A stretch of DNA of 64,000 nt from Endoryza sp044226045 (GCA_044226045.1 JBGAHR010000008.1:53868-117867), one strand, 5' to 3'. Positions 17,044 to 24,997 are shown, counted from the stretch's first letter. Notes: generated from the sequence alone by a model not told the origin. Program-made: numbers and translations.

Positions 17044-17835
17044 ATGAAATCAACATTACTTTTAATGGCTTTGGTTCTCCTTTTTTCTTCCTGTAAAACA
17101 TATCAGTATTTCGCCATTGACGGTGTAAACATCCGGCACGACAGTACTTACCGGTTTGTGGAGGAAAACGATACGCTGAAACTGACTTACGATTTCAGCG
17201 GGTTCAATGGCCCGGTTAAAGTGAGGGTCTATAACAAATCATCCCAGCCCTTGTATATCGACTGGAAGCGGTCCGCGCTGATCATCGGCGACAAGGCCTT
17301 TTCCTATTTTACCGGTACCACCCAGGTAAATGGTTCTTTGCAGGGCGGGGCCTATTCGATTTATGGCATCACCAATATGTCTGGCAGCCTGTCGGCCGAG
17401 ATCAAGGGGGAGGAGGGAGTCGATTTTTTGCCACCCAACAGCAGCAAGGAGCGGACGGGCTTGTACCTCGTAGACGGGTATTTATCAAACATACCCGTGG
17501 AGCAGATGAACCGGGAGTACATTGATGGCGACAAGACCCAGGTGAGGCTGAAGACCATCCATTATTCCGAAGAAAGCTCTCCCTACCGGTTGAGGAGTTA
17601 CCTGACTTTTTATACCGACTCGCAGCCGCTGCAGCGTTTTGTGCAGGAGCACCGGTTTTTTATTTCCCGTGTGAACAGGGGATTGGTGGGCCCCGACAGC
17701 TACGGAAGCAGCCTGCAGCGGGGCGATAGATTTTACACCTCCAAGATGTCGGATTTTGGCAAGACCATGGCTGTAGTCGGGGCTGTCGGAGTGCTTTCGG
17801 CAGGTGCTGTGGCCGGTGCCAGGGCGCAACAGTAA
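17044..17835 (+). CDS. Putative outer-membrane or periplasmic lipoprotein
   Basis: A 263-residue protein with a lipoprotein signal peptide: MKSTLLLMALVLLFSSC ends in a lipobox-like SSC, so Cys17 is the predicted lipidated residue. The body is beta-rich with no motif I recognise; a small hydrophobic, Ala/Gly-rich segment (MAVVGAVGVLSAGAVAGARA) closes the protein. The gene sits between the DPP-IV gene's terminator and the rpsJ promoters, so it is probably transcribed alone. Function unknown. Confidence 0.7.
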   Translation: MKSTLLLMALVLLFSSCKTYQYFAIDGVNIRHDSTYRFVEENDTLKLTYDFSGFNGPVKVRVYNKSSQPLYIDWKRSALIIGDKAFSYFTGTTQVNGSLQGGAYSIYGITNMSGSLSAEIKGEEGVDFLPPNSSKERTGLYLVDGYLSNIPVEQMNREYIDGDKTQVRLKTIHYSEESSPYRLRSYLTFYTDSQPLQRFVQEHRFFISRVNRGLVGPDSYGSSLQRGDRFYTSKMSDFGKTMAVVGAVGVLSAGAVAGARAQQ

Positions 17836-17844
17836 TTTGGTCTG

Positions 17845-17874
17845 TTGGCTTTAATAATCAATTACTTACCTTTG
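17845..17874 (+). promoter_or_regulatory. Distal rpsJ promoter (P1)
   Basis: TTG (17845-17847), 19 nt, then TACCTTTG (17867-17874): an almost ideal Bacteroidota vegetative promoter, starting 10 bp after the lipoprotein gene's stop. Confidence 0.65.
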
Positions 17875-17943
17875 CAAGATCCCGGTGCAGGAGGCTGGAC
17901 TTAAGTGGCTGGCGAAAAAGTTAGAAAATTCTTTCTCAATCTC

Positions 17944-17974
17944 TTTGCCCGTATAGGATAAGCGCATACCTTTG
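17944..17974 (+). promoter_or_regulatory. Proximal rpsJ promoter (P2)
   Basis: TTTG (17944-17947), 19 nt, then TACCTTTG (17967-17974), with the -7 box 31 bp before the rpsJ ATG. The -7 octamer is identical to that of P1 exactly 100 bp upstream. Confidence 0.7.
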
Positions 17975-18005
17975 CATCCCCATTCGAAAAATGGGATTTT
18001 CAAGT

Positions 18006-18311
18006 ATGTCTCAGCGTATTAGAATCAAATTACAGTCTTACGATCACAACCTGGTGGATAAATCTGCCGAGAAGATCGTTAAAACCGTGCGTAGCACCGG
18101 AGCGGTAGTAACAGGTCCTATTCCTTTACCTACCCGTAAGAAGATTTTTACAGTTTTGCGTTCACCCCACGTGAACAAGAAGAGCCGTGAGCAGTTCCAG
18201 TTGAGCACGCACAAGCGTTTGCTGGATATCTACACCTCTTCCAGTCGTACCGTGGATGCGCTGAGCAAGCTGGACTTACCCAGTGGTGTAGAAGTAGAGA
18301 TCAAAGCATAA
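18006..18311 (+). CDS. rpsJ: 30S ribosomal protein S10
   Basis: A 101-residue S10 (30S head protein; also the transcription antitermination factor NusE in other bacteria). I use the ATG at 18006 (MSQRIRIKLQSYDH), five codons inside the longest open frame, because it matches the family N-terminus. Conserved segments are GPIPLPTRK and FTVLRSPHVNKKSREQFQ. It is bounded by two tandem promoters and a terminator, so it seems to be a monocistronic unit split from the rest of the S10 operon. Confidence 0.97.
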   Translation: MSQRIRIKLQSYDHNLVDKSAEKIVKTVRSTGAVVTGPIPLPTRKKIFTVLRSPHVNKKSREQFQLSTHKRLLDIYTSSSRTVDALSKLDLPSGVEVEIKA

Positions 18312-18320
18312 AAGATATTG

Positions 18321-18357
18321 ACCCTGGAGGGTAGATTCTATCCCGACAGGGTTTTTT
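18321..18357 (+). terminator. Terminator directly after rpsJ
   Basis: ACCCTG (18321-18326) pairs with CAGGGT (18347-18352) enclosing a second GGG/CCC stem, followed by six T residues. Its position, 10 bp after the rpsJ stop, would cut rpsJ off from rplC. Confidence 0.7.
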
Positions 18358-18522
18358 CATGTAGCTCTTATACAACTTATCTGCAAACTTTCGCCAATGG
18401 CGAGATAAAGCAGCGCTGAGTTTGTCCGCAGAAACTGAAAAGTAAGAAGCGGAAATATTTAAAAAGGAAACTTTAAATATGAACTAGCCCTTCGAGGTTA
18501 GTTTACTGTTGGTACTTCCATC

Positions 18523-18750
18523 GCCCACCGTAGCTTTAGCGAAGGTGGGCCGCACCTAAACAAAAGCTTCGGTGAGTGATTCACCTTCGCTGAAGATGCG
18601 GTGAGTGATTCACCTTCGCGAAAGATGTGGTGAGTGATTCACCTTCGCTGAAGATGCGGTGAGTGATTCACCTTCGCTGAAGATGTGGTGAGTGATTCAC
18701 CTTCGCGAAAGATGCGGTGAGTGATTCACCTTCGCCAAGGCTACGGTGAA
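18523..18750 (+). repeat. 29-bp hairpin tandem repeat with an inverted cap, between rpsJ and rplC
   Basis: Six head-to-tail 29-bp units start at 18571, 18600, 18629, 18658, 18687 and 18716. Each opens with the inverted repeat GGTGAGTGATTCACC and then has a small TTCGCTGAAG hairpin (or the palindrome TTCGCGAA). The last unit differs (TTCGCCAAGGCTACGG). An inverted relative of that last unit lies at 18523-18550, where GCCCACC...GGTGGGC itself forms a stem. There are no spacers, so this is not a CRISPR. The whole 537-bp gap (18312-18848) holds the rpsJ terminator, this array and a leader hairpin CCGAT/ATCGG at 18789-18807. I see no gene in it. Confidence 0.9.
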
Positions 18751-18848
18751 TAAAAGGAAAAGGTCAACAGCAAACGGGGATTGAAGATCCGATCACACTT
18801 TCATCGGACCTGTCTCTTTAACCTTACAGGGCACAAACTGTAAATAAG

Positions 18849-19466
18849 ATGAAAGGTATTATTGGAAAGAAAATTGGGATGACCAGCGTCTTCAGTCCCG
18901 ATGGCAAGCAAACAGCTTGCACCATCATTGAAGCTGGTCCCTGCGTTGTTACTCAGGTTAAGACCAAAGAGTCTGACGGATATAACGCTCTGCAGATTGC
19001 ATTCGGCGACAAAAAAGAGAAGCACACCCTCGCTGCTGAAAAGAATCACTTCGCCAAGGCAAATACTCCCGCCAAAAAGTTTGTAAAGGAATTACGCGAT
19101 AGCAGCCTCGAGAAGGCGTTAGGCGATACCATTACTGTGGACATTTTTACCGAAGGAGAGAAGGTTGACGTTGTCGGCACTTCAAAAGGTAAAGGTTTCC
19201 AGGGTGTGGTTAAACGTCATGGATTCCATGGTGTAGGCGCCCAGTCTCACGGTCAGCACGACCGCCAGCGTGCTCCGGGTTCACTCGGTAACTCTTCAGA
19301 TGCTTCCCGCGTTATGAAGGGTATGCGTATGGCCGGCCGCATGGGCGGTGACAGGGTAAAAGTAAAAGGACTGAAAGTCGTGAAGATTTTTGCCGATAAG
19401 AACTATATCCTGGTCAGCGGAAATGTTCCGGGTCACATTGGATCTGTCGTATATATTCAGAAGTAA
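18849..19466 (+). CDS. rplC: 50S ribosomal protein L3
   Basis: A 205-residue L3, an early 23S-binding protein that reaches the peptidyl-transferase centre. MKGIIGKKIGMTSVF is the canonical start. The central FQGVVKRHGF and HGVGAQSHGQHD-type loop carries the glutamine that is methylated in some bacteria. It opens the long rplC-to-secY run; the upstream leader is the 537-bp repeat-bearing gap. Confidence 0.97.
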   Translation: MKGIIGKKIGMTSVFSPDGKQTACTIIEAGPCVVTQVKTKESDGYNALQIAFGDKKEKHTLAAEKNHFAKANTPAKKFVKELRDSSLEKALGDTITVDIFTEGEKVDVVGTSKGKGFQGVVKRHGFHGVGAQSHGQHDRQRAPGSLGNSSDASRVMKGMRMAGRMGGDRVKVKGLKVVKIFADKNYILVSGNVPGHIGSVVYIQK

Positions 19467-19485
19467 ACTTTTTAATTGAATTATC

Positions 19486-20130
19486 ATGCAAGCAGATGTA
19501 TTAAGCATAAAAGGAAAGAAAACAGGTCGTACAGTGGATCTGCCCGAAGAGATTTTTGGCGTAGAACCCAATGATCATGTGATCTACCTCGCGGTGAAAC
19601 AATACCTGGCCGCCCAGCGTCAGGGTACTCACAAAGTGAAGACCCGCCTGGAAGTAAAAGGTTCCAGCAAGAAGCTTCACCGTCAGAAAGGAACCGGTGG
19701 TTCCCGTAAAGGAAATATCCGTAACCCGCTGTATAAAGGAGGTGGTACCATTTTCGGACCCAAACCCCGCGATTACGATTTCAAACTGAACCAGAAAGTA
19801 AAAGGACTGGCCAAGTGCTCGGCTCTTTCTTACAAAGTGAAAGAGAACAGCCTGGTAGTTGTGGAAGATGTGAAACTGGAAAAGCCCAAGACCAGCGAAT
19901 TCATAAGCATTCTGAAAAGCCTGAATGCCGACGGAAAAAAAGTGCTGATCCTGACCGGAGATGAAGAAAACAGCAACCTGTTCCTGTCTTTCCGCAACCT
20001 GCCGAATGTAGTAGGTTACCAGTTCAACGATATGAACACCTATGATATCGTGAACGCCGACGTAGTGGTTCTGACAGAAGGTTCAGCCAAGGCCATTGCT
20101 GAAGACGTAAAAGAAATCAGCGCTAATTAA
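19486..20130 (+). CDS. rplD: 50S ribosomal protein L4
   Basis: A 214-residue L4 with the exit-tunnel loop around KLHRQKGTGGSRKGNIRNP and GPKPRDYDFKLN. In enterobacteria L4 also autoregulates the S10 operon; nothing here shows that for this organism. Starts 19 bp after rplC. Confidence 0.97.
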   Translation: MQADVLSIKGKKTGRTVDLPEEIFGVEPNDHVIYLAVKQYLAAQRQGTHKVKTRLEVKGSSKKLHRQKGTGGSRKGNIRNPLYKGGGTIFGPKPRDYDFKLNQKVKGLAKCSALSYKVKENSLVVVEDVKLEKPKTSEFISILKSLNADGKKVLILTGDEENSNLFLSFRNLPNVVGYQFNDMNTYDIVNADVVVLTEGSAKAIAEDVKEISAN

Positions 20131-20150
20131 TCATCGAAAAAATTAAAGAG

Positions 20151-20450
20151 ATGAAACTCTCTGAAGTATTGATAAAACCGATAGTATCTGAGAAAAGCAA
20201 CAAGCTCTCCGAAGCTCGCAGAACTTATGCTTTTCGTGTAAACCGTAAGGCCAACAAGCTCGAAGTGAAAAAAGCGGTGGAAGATTTTTATGGTGTGAAC
20301 GTCATCGACGTAAACACGGTAGTGGTTCCGGGCAAAAGCAAAAGCCGTTTCACCAAGGCCGGCTTTATTACAGGTATGAAACCCGCCTACAAGAAAGCAT
20401 ACGTAACAGTTGCTGAAGGCGATACCATCGACCTGTACGGATCTATCTGA
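20151..20450 (+). CDS. rplW: 50S ribosomal protein L23
   Basis: A 99-residue L23, the exit-site protein that docks trigger factor and SRP. Typical segments are IKPIVSEKSNKL and YAFRVNRKANKLEVKKAVE. Canonical position between rplD and rplB. Confidence 0.96.
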   Translation: MKLSEVLIKPIVSEKSNKLSEARRTYAFRVNRKANKLEVKKAVEDFYGVNVIDVNTVVVPGKSKSRFTKAGFITGMKPAYKKAYVTVAEGDTIDLYGSI

Positions 20451-20523
20451 TAATAGCATAAGAATGGCGAGTCAAACGCCGCAAAGTATTGACACTAATT
20501 TTTTAAAGACATAATTGTAAAAA

Positions 20524-21363
20524 ATGGCACTGAAGAAATATAAACCGATGACCGCTGGTACCAGATGGCGTATCGGTAATGCATATGCTGAGATCACCGC
20601 TGACGCTCCTGAGAAAAGCCTTTTGGAGAAAGTATCTGCAACTGGCGGACGTAACGCCCAGGGAAGAAGAGCGATGCGTTATATCGGTGGCGGTAACAAA
20701 AAGATGTACCGCGTGATCGACTTCAAAAGAAACAAGAAGAATATTCCCGCTACTGTAGCGAGCATTGAATATGATCCGAACCGTACTGCCTTCATCGCCC
20801 TGCTGAATTATGCGGATGGTGAGAAGCGTTATATCCTGGCTCCCCAGGGATTACAGGTAGGCGCTACCGTGGTATCCGGTGATGATGTGGCTCCTGAGGT
20901 TGGTAATGCGCTTCAGATGAAGTTCATGCCCCTCGGTACCAACGTACACAATATTGAAATGCAACCCGGCCAGGGTGGCAAACTGGTTCGCAGCGCAGGT
21001 ACTTCTGCCCAGCTGACCAACAAGGAGGAAAAATATGCCGTTCTGAAAATGCCAAGTGGCGAATTGCGGAAGATCCTGATCAACTGCGTGGCTACTGTGG
21101 GTGTTGTCAGCAACAGTGATCATAACCTGGAAATGGCTGGTAAAGCCGGTGTGAACAGATGGAAGGGTATCCGCCCCCGCAACCGTGGTGTGGCTATGAA
21201 CCCTGTAGATCACCCGATGGGTGGTGGTGAAGGTAAAGCTTCAGGTGGTCACCCACGCAGCCGTACTGGTAAATACGCTAAAGGAGAGAAAACCAGAACA
21301 AGAGGAAAAGGAAGCGACAAGCTGATCATCCAGAGAAAGAACGGAAGCAAACTGGCAAAATAA
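20524..21363 (+). CDS. rplB: 50S ribosomal protein L2
   Basis: A 279-residue L2, needed for subunit joining and peptidyl transfer. The C-terminal GVAMNPVDHPMGGGEGKASG contains the conserved histidine close to the catalytic centre, and PGQGGKLVRSAGTSAQL is the usual mid-section. Full length. It is followed by an 85-bp AT-rich gap before rpsS. Confidence 0.97.
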   Translation: MALKKYKPMTAGTRWRIGNAYAEITADAPEKSLLEKVSATGGRNAQGRRAMRYIGGGNKKMYRVIDFKRNKKNIPATVASIEYDPNRTAFIALLNYADGEKRYILAPQGLQVGATVVSGDDVAPEVGNALQMKFMPLGTNVHNIEMQPGQGGKLVRSAGTSAQLTNKEEKYAVLKMPSGELRKILINCVATVGVVSNSDHNLEMAGKAGVNRWKGIRPRNRGVAMNPVDHPMGGGEGKASGGHPRSRTGKYAKGEKTRTRGKGSDKLIIQRKNGSKLAK

Positions 21364-21415
21364 ATGAGATAGGGAGAGAAGCTGAAAAGACCTGGTCTGA
21401 TATCTGATCTCTTAT

Positions 21416-21447
21416 CAAATTTTCAAATTATCAAATTTTCAAATCAA
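21416..21447 (+). repeat. AT-rich direct repeat in the rplB-rpsS gap
   Basis: CAAATTTTCAAATTATCAAA and a further ATTTTCAAATC form three near-copies of an 8-9 nt unit just before rpsS. It is one of several short-word arrays in this window. Confidence 0.6.
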
Positions 21448-21448
21448 T

Positions 21449-21721
21449 ATGGGTCGTTCAATTAAAAAAGGTCCTTATGTAGCCTCCAAGCTGGAGAAGA
21501 AAGTGCTGGCTATCAACGAAGGCAAAACCAAAAGAGGTGTGATCAAAACCTGGAGCCGTCGTTCTACCATCACTCCGGATTTTGTTGGTCATACATTGGC
21601 GGTTCACAACGGGAATAAATTCATCCCTGTGTATGTAACCGAATTTATGGTGGGACATAAACTGGGCGAATTCGCACCTACCCGTCAGTTCAAAGGACAC
21701 TCAAGTAAAAAAGTAGCGTAA
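21449..21721 (+). CDS. rpsS: 30S ribosomal protein S19
   Basis: A 90-residue S19 with MGRSIKKGPYVASKL and GHKLGEFAPTRQFKGHS, both diagnostic for this 30S-head protein near the decoding tRNA. Normal length and position. Confidence 0.97.
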   Translation: MGRSIKKGPYVASKLEKKVLAINEGKTKRGVIKTWSRRSTITPDFVGHTLAVHNGNKFIPVYVTEFMVGHKLGEFAPTRQFKGHSSKKVA

Positions 21722-21726
21722 ACGGT

Positions 21727-21795
21727 TTGAGGTTTATGGTTTATAGTTTATGGTTCGCCCATTAACGATAAACGGTAAACGATAAACGATAAATA
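21727..21795 (+). repeat. Imperfect long palindrome between rpsS and rplV
   Basis: Three GTTTATGG-like words on the left arm are answered by three ACGATAAAC-like words on the right arm, separated by a short CGCCCATT loop. The arms pair over about 24 bp with roughly four mismatches, which would make a long hairpin in the operon mRNA. Confidence 0.75.
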
Positions 21796-21803
21796 TTTAA
21801 ATA

Positions 21804-22148
21804 ATGGAAGCAGTAGCTAAACTCAGAAATTATCCGACATCGCCGCGCAGAATGCGCTTGCTGGCCGATGAGATCCGTGGAGTGGAAGTGGAGAAAGCAT
21901 TGGCTATGTTAGAACATCATCCCCAGCATTCTTCAACTCCGCTGCTGAAGCTGTTGAAGAGCGCCATCAATAACTGGGAACAGAAGAACGAAGGCCAGAG
22001 TGCGGCGGATGCTTCACTGGTGGTTAAAACCATTTTTGTTGACGGAGCGCGTTCTATCAAGAGAATGCTGCCTGCTCCCCAGGGTCGTGCTTACCGCGTT
22101 CGCAAACGCAGCAATCACGTTACCTTAATCGTAGATTCAAAAAACTAA
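21804..22148 (+). CDS. rplV: 50S ribosomal protein L22
   Basis: A 114-residue L22 with the exit-tunnel beta-hairpin near RSIKRMLPAPQGRAYRVRKR, the region altered in some macrolide-resistant strains; no deletion is seen. Normal position between rpsS and rpsC. Confidence 0.97.
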   Translation: MEAVAKLRNYPTSPRRMRLLADEIRGVEVEKALAMLEHHPQHSSTPLLKLLKSAINNWEQKNEGQSAADASLVVKTIFVDGARSIKRMLPAPQGRAYRVRKRSNHVTLIVDSKN

Positions 22149-22173
22149 TTGATAAAACATTTTAAACCATAAT

Positions 22174-22962
22174 ATGGGTCAGAAAACAAATCCAATTGGT
22201 GCCAGGTTAGGAATCATCCGCGGATGGGAGTCTAACTGGTATGGTAACAAAAAAGATTTTGCTGCCAAGTTGATTGAGGATAACAAGATCAGGAACTACC
22301 TGAACGCCCGTATCAACAAAGGCGGTATTTCAAAAATCGTTATTGAGCGTACGCTGAATAAACTGATTGTTACTATTCATACCTCTAAACCGGGTATCAT
22401 CATTGGTAAAGGTGGTGGTGAAGTAGATCGTATCAAGGAAGAGTTGAAGAAGCTGACCGGCAAGGAAGATGTGCAGATCAACATCCTGGAGATCCGCCGT
22501 CCTGAGCTGGATGCGATGATTGTAGGTGATACAATCGCCCGCCAGATCGAGAACCGTATCAATTACAAGAGAGCCATCAAGATGGCGATCGCTTCCGCAC
22601 TTCGTATGGGTGCAGAAGGTATCAAAATAAAAGTGAGCGGCCGTTTGGGTGGTGCGGAAATTGCCCGTACTGAAGAAATCAAACAGGGTCGTACACCTCT
22701 TCATACTCTCCGTATGGATATCGATTACGCCAGTGTGTTTGCACTGACTGTATACGGTAAGATCGGTATCAAGGTATGGATTTGTAAAGGAGAGATCCTC
22801 GGCAAGCGCGACCTGAACCCCAACTTCATCGGAACAAAAGGTGAGGGCGGTGAGCGTCGTGAGCGTCCGGAAGGAGAACATCGTGGTCGTGGCGACCGTC
22901 GTGACGACAGACGCGGTGGTGGCAGAGAGCGCAGTGGTGACAGAAGAGACAGAAGAAACTAA
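22174..22962 (+). CDS. rpsC: 30S ribosomal protein S3 with Arg/Gly-rich tail
   Basis: A 262-residue S3 (mRNA entry-site protein). The KH domain carries TSKPGIIIGKGGGEVDRI, and the C-terminal domain ends with GKIGIKVWICKGEILGKRDL. The last ~40 residues form an extra tail of Arg, Gly, Asp and Glu (for example HRGRGDRRDDRRGGGRERSG), longer than in the enterobacterial protein. Such tails are common in Bacteroidota S3; its function is not known. Confidence 0.97.
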   Translation: MGQKTNPIGARLGIIRGWESNWYGNKKDFAAKLIEDNKIRNYLNARINKGGISKIVIERTLNKLIVTIHTSKPGIIIGKGGGEVDRIKEELKKLTGKEDVQINILEIRRPELDAMIVGDTIARQIENRINYKRAIKMAIASALRMGAEGIKIKVSGRLGGAEIARTEEIKQGRTPLHTLRMDIDYASVFALTVYGKIGIKVWICKGEILGKRDLNPNFIGTKGEGGERRERPEGEHRGRGDRRDDRRGGGRERSGDRRDRRN

Positions 22963-23052
22963 TCCACCGGGGATCCGAAAGGGCCCGACAATTAAAAATG
23001 AATTTAGACGCTGCGCCGAAAAGGTCGTGGCAAAAAGCAAAAAGCTCAAAAT

Positions 23053-23472
23053 ATGTTACAGCCGAAAAGAACGAAACACAGGAAAGCACAGAAGGGCCGT
23101 ATCCGCGAAACTGCAAAACGCGGAACTACCATTGCTTTTGGTTCTTTTGCTTTGAAGGCACAAGAGTCTATCTGGCTCACCAACCGCCAGATCGAAGCAG
23201 CCCGCCAGGCGCTGAGCCGTGCGATGAAAAGAGAAGGTAATGTCTGGATCCGTGTATTTCCCGATAAACCGATTACCCGCAAGCCACTTGAAGTGAGGAT
23301 GGGTAAAGGTAAAGGTAACCCCGAATTCTGGGCTGCTGTGGTTGAACCAGGTCGTATCATTTTCGAAGCAGACGGAGTACCTCTTTCCGTAGCGAAAGAA
23401 GCACTGGAACTCGCTGCCCAGAAGCTGCCGATCAAAACCAAATTTATCGTACGTCCTGACTATTCAGCGTAA
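23053..23472 (+). CDS. rplP: 50S ribosomal protein L16
   Basis: A 139-residue L16, next to the A-site tRNA. MLQPKRTKHRKAQKGR, FGSFALKAQE and the RVFPDKPITRKPLEVRMGKG loop, with the arginine hydroxylated in some species, are all present. It lies 90 bp after rpsC in the standard order. Confidence 0.97.
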   Translation: MLQPKRTKHRKAQKGRIRETAKRGTTIAFGSFALKAQESIWLTNRQIEAARQALSRAMKREGNVWIRVFPDKPITRKPLEVRMGKGKGNPEFWAAVVEPGRIIFEADGVPLSVAKEALELAAQKLPIKTKFIVRPDYSA

Positions 23473-23500
23473 GAAGTAATCATATCAAAATCGAAATATT

Positions 23501-23710
23501 ATGTCGAAGAGAATTGATTTTGTAAGCAGCATTAAGGACCTGAGCGAGGCTGACCTCAAGGCGAGGATCCAGGAAGATGAACTGCGTTTGAAGAAGCTCG
23601 AGTTCGCTCATGCTATTACACCGCTTGAGAACCCAATGAGCATCCGCGCGCTTCGCAAGGATCTGGCTCGTTTGAAAACCGTGCTGAAAAGCCGCCAGTT
23701 AAGCGCCTAA
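23501..23710 (+). CDS. rpmC: 50S ribosomal protein L29
   Basis: A 69-residue helical-hairpin L29 of the exit-site region; LRKDLARLKTVLKSRQ is the usual C-terminal helix. Canonical position between rplP and rpsQ. Confidence 0.93.
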   Translation: MSKRIDFVSSIKDLSEADLKARIQEDELRLKKLEFAHAITPLENPMSIRALRKDLARLKTVLKSRQLSA

Positions 23711-23791
23711 TCAGCGCCTTGCCGAAAGGCCGGGCAGAATCAGTAAAACAAAGAATAGAGTCTATCAGCGACTCGATAAAGCTTAAATAAA

Positions 23792-24049
23792 ATGGAAGAA
23801 AGAAATCTTCGTAAAACAAGAACCGGGATTGTTACCAGCAACAAAATGGCCAAGACCATCACTGTTGCCGTGGAAAGAAAAGTAAAACACCCGATCTACG
23901 GAAAATTCGTGAAGAAGACCACGAAATTCCACGCGCATGACGAGAAGAACGAATGCACGGTAGGAGATGTGGTACGTATCATGGAAACCCGCCCGCTGAG
24001 CAAAACCAAGCGCTGGCGCCTGGTGGAAGTGGTAGAAAAAGCTAAATAA
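23792..24049 (+). CDS. rpsQ: 30S ribosomal protein S17
   Basis: An 85-residue S17 (early-assembly OB-fold protein) with TGIVTSNKMAKTITVAVERK and RPLSKTKRWRLVEVVEKA. A perfect TTCCGCC-ACC-GGCGGAA hairpin (24054-24070) directly follows the stop. Confidence 0.96.
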   Translation: MEERNLRKTRTGIVTSNKMAKTITVAVERKVKHPIYGKFVKKTTKFHAHDEKNECTVGDVVRIMETRPLSKTKRWRLVEVVEKAK

Positions 24050-24053
24050 GCCG

Positions 24054-24070
24054 TTCCGCCACCGGCGGAA
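24054..24070 (+). repeat. GC-rich hairpin after rpsQ
   Basis: TTCCGCC and GGCGGAA pair perfectly around ACC. No T-run follows, so it is not a classical terminator; a close relative of this word occurs at 52790-52804. Confidence 0.7.
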
Positions 24071-24133
24071 GCAGACAATAAAGATTTTGCGATTGGTCTT
24101 GTACCAGTCTCTAACAGCTAAAAGCTAAATAAA

Positions 24134-24502
24134 ATGATTCAGCAAGAAAGCAGACTCAACGTTGCGGATAACAGTGGTGCCAAAGAGGTATTGTGCATTC
24201 GTGTACTGGGCAACAGCGGTCAGGATTATGCCAAGATCGGCGACAAGATTGTTGTAACCGTAAAAGACGCCATTCCTTCTGGTGGTATCAAAAAAGGTAC
24301 TGTAGCCAAGGCGGTAATTGTTCGTACAAAAAACAAACTGCGCCGTAAAGACGGATCTTATATCCGTTTCGACGACAATGCCGTGGTATTGCTGAATGCG
24401 AGCGATGAGCCCCGTGGCACCCGCATCTTCGGACCCGTTGCCCGTGAATTGCGCGACAAGGGTTACATGAAGATCATCTCCCTGGCTCCGGAAGTACTGT
24501 AA
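24134..24502 (+). CDS. rplN: 50S ribosomal protein L14
   Basis: A 122-residue L14 at the subunit interface. MIQQESRLNVADNSGAKE and GTRIFGPVARELRDKGYMKI are nearly invariant family segments. Full length, standard position. Confidence 0.97.
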   Translation: MIQQESRLNVADNSGAKEVLCIRVLGNSGQDYAKIGDKIVVTVKDAIPSGGIKKGTVAKAVIVRTKNKLRRKDGSYIRFDDNAVVLLNASDEPRGTRIFGPVARELRDKGYMKIISLAPEVL

Positions 24503-24579
24503 TTTCCGCTGCCGGTCAACAAGAAACAGAATATGCGATTGAAAGATCGCTAAATGATAAAAAGCCAAAAGCTTAAAAA

Positions 24580-24921
24580 ATGAGCAAGCAAAGATTTAAA
24601 GCAAAGTTCAACATCAAGAAAGGCGACGCGGTAGTAGTGATTGCAGGAGACGATAAGGATCCGAAGAAAGCCCGTAAGGTGTTGGAAGTTTATCCGGACG
24701 ATGCCCGCATTCTCGTGGAAGGCGTAAACATCGTTACCAGGCATACCAAACCTTCTGCCCGCAATACCAAAGGTGGTATTGTAAAGAAGGAAGCCCCGAT
24801 CCACATCAGCAATGTAATGTTGTATGATGCGAAGAGCGGTACCGGCAGCCGGGTAAAAAGAAGCCGCGAAAACGGCAAACTCGTAAGAATTGCCAAGAAG
24901 TCTGGAGAAGCCGTTAAATAA
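24580..24921 (+). CDS. rplX: 50S ribosomal protein L24
   Basis: A 113-residue L24, an assembly initiator that binds the 5' end of 23S rRNA. The KOW segment IKKGDAVVVIAGDDKDPKKA and VEGVNIVTRHTKPSARNTKG identify it. Confidence 0.96.
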   Translation: MSKQRFKAKFNIKKGDAVVVIAGDDKDPKKARKVLEVYPDDARILVEGVNIVTRHTKPSARNTKGGIVKKEAPIHISNVMLYDAKSGTGSRVKRSRENGKLVRIAKKSGEAVK

Positions 24922-24997
24922 GCCGGCTTATTCAGCAACAAGAAAAGAAAATCTTTAAAAGCTATTGGCACACGCTGGTAGCGCAAAGCGTAAACAG

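Noticed and set aside
18571..18750. 29-bp repeats as a CRISPR array
   Set aside because: The units are directly contiguous without spacers, they vary internally, and no cas gene is near.
22841..23155. A 104-residue frame overlapping the end of rpsC and the start of rplP
   Set aside because: It is a shifted reading of the S3 tail and L16 start; both real genes are unmistakable.
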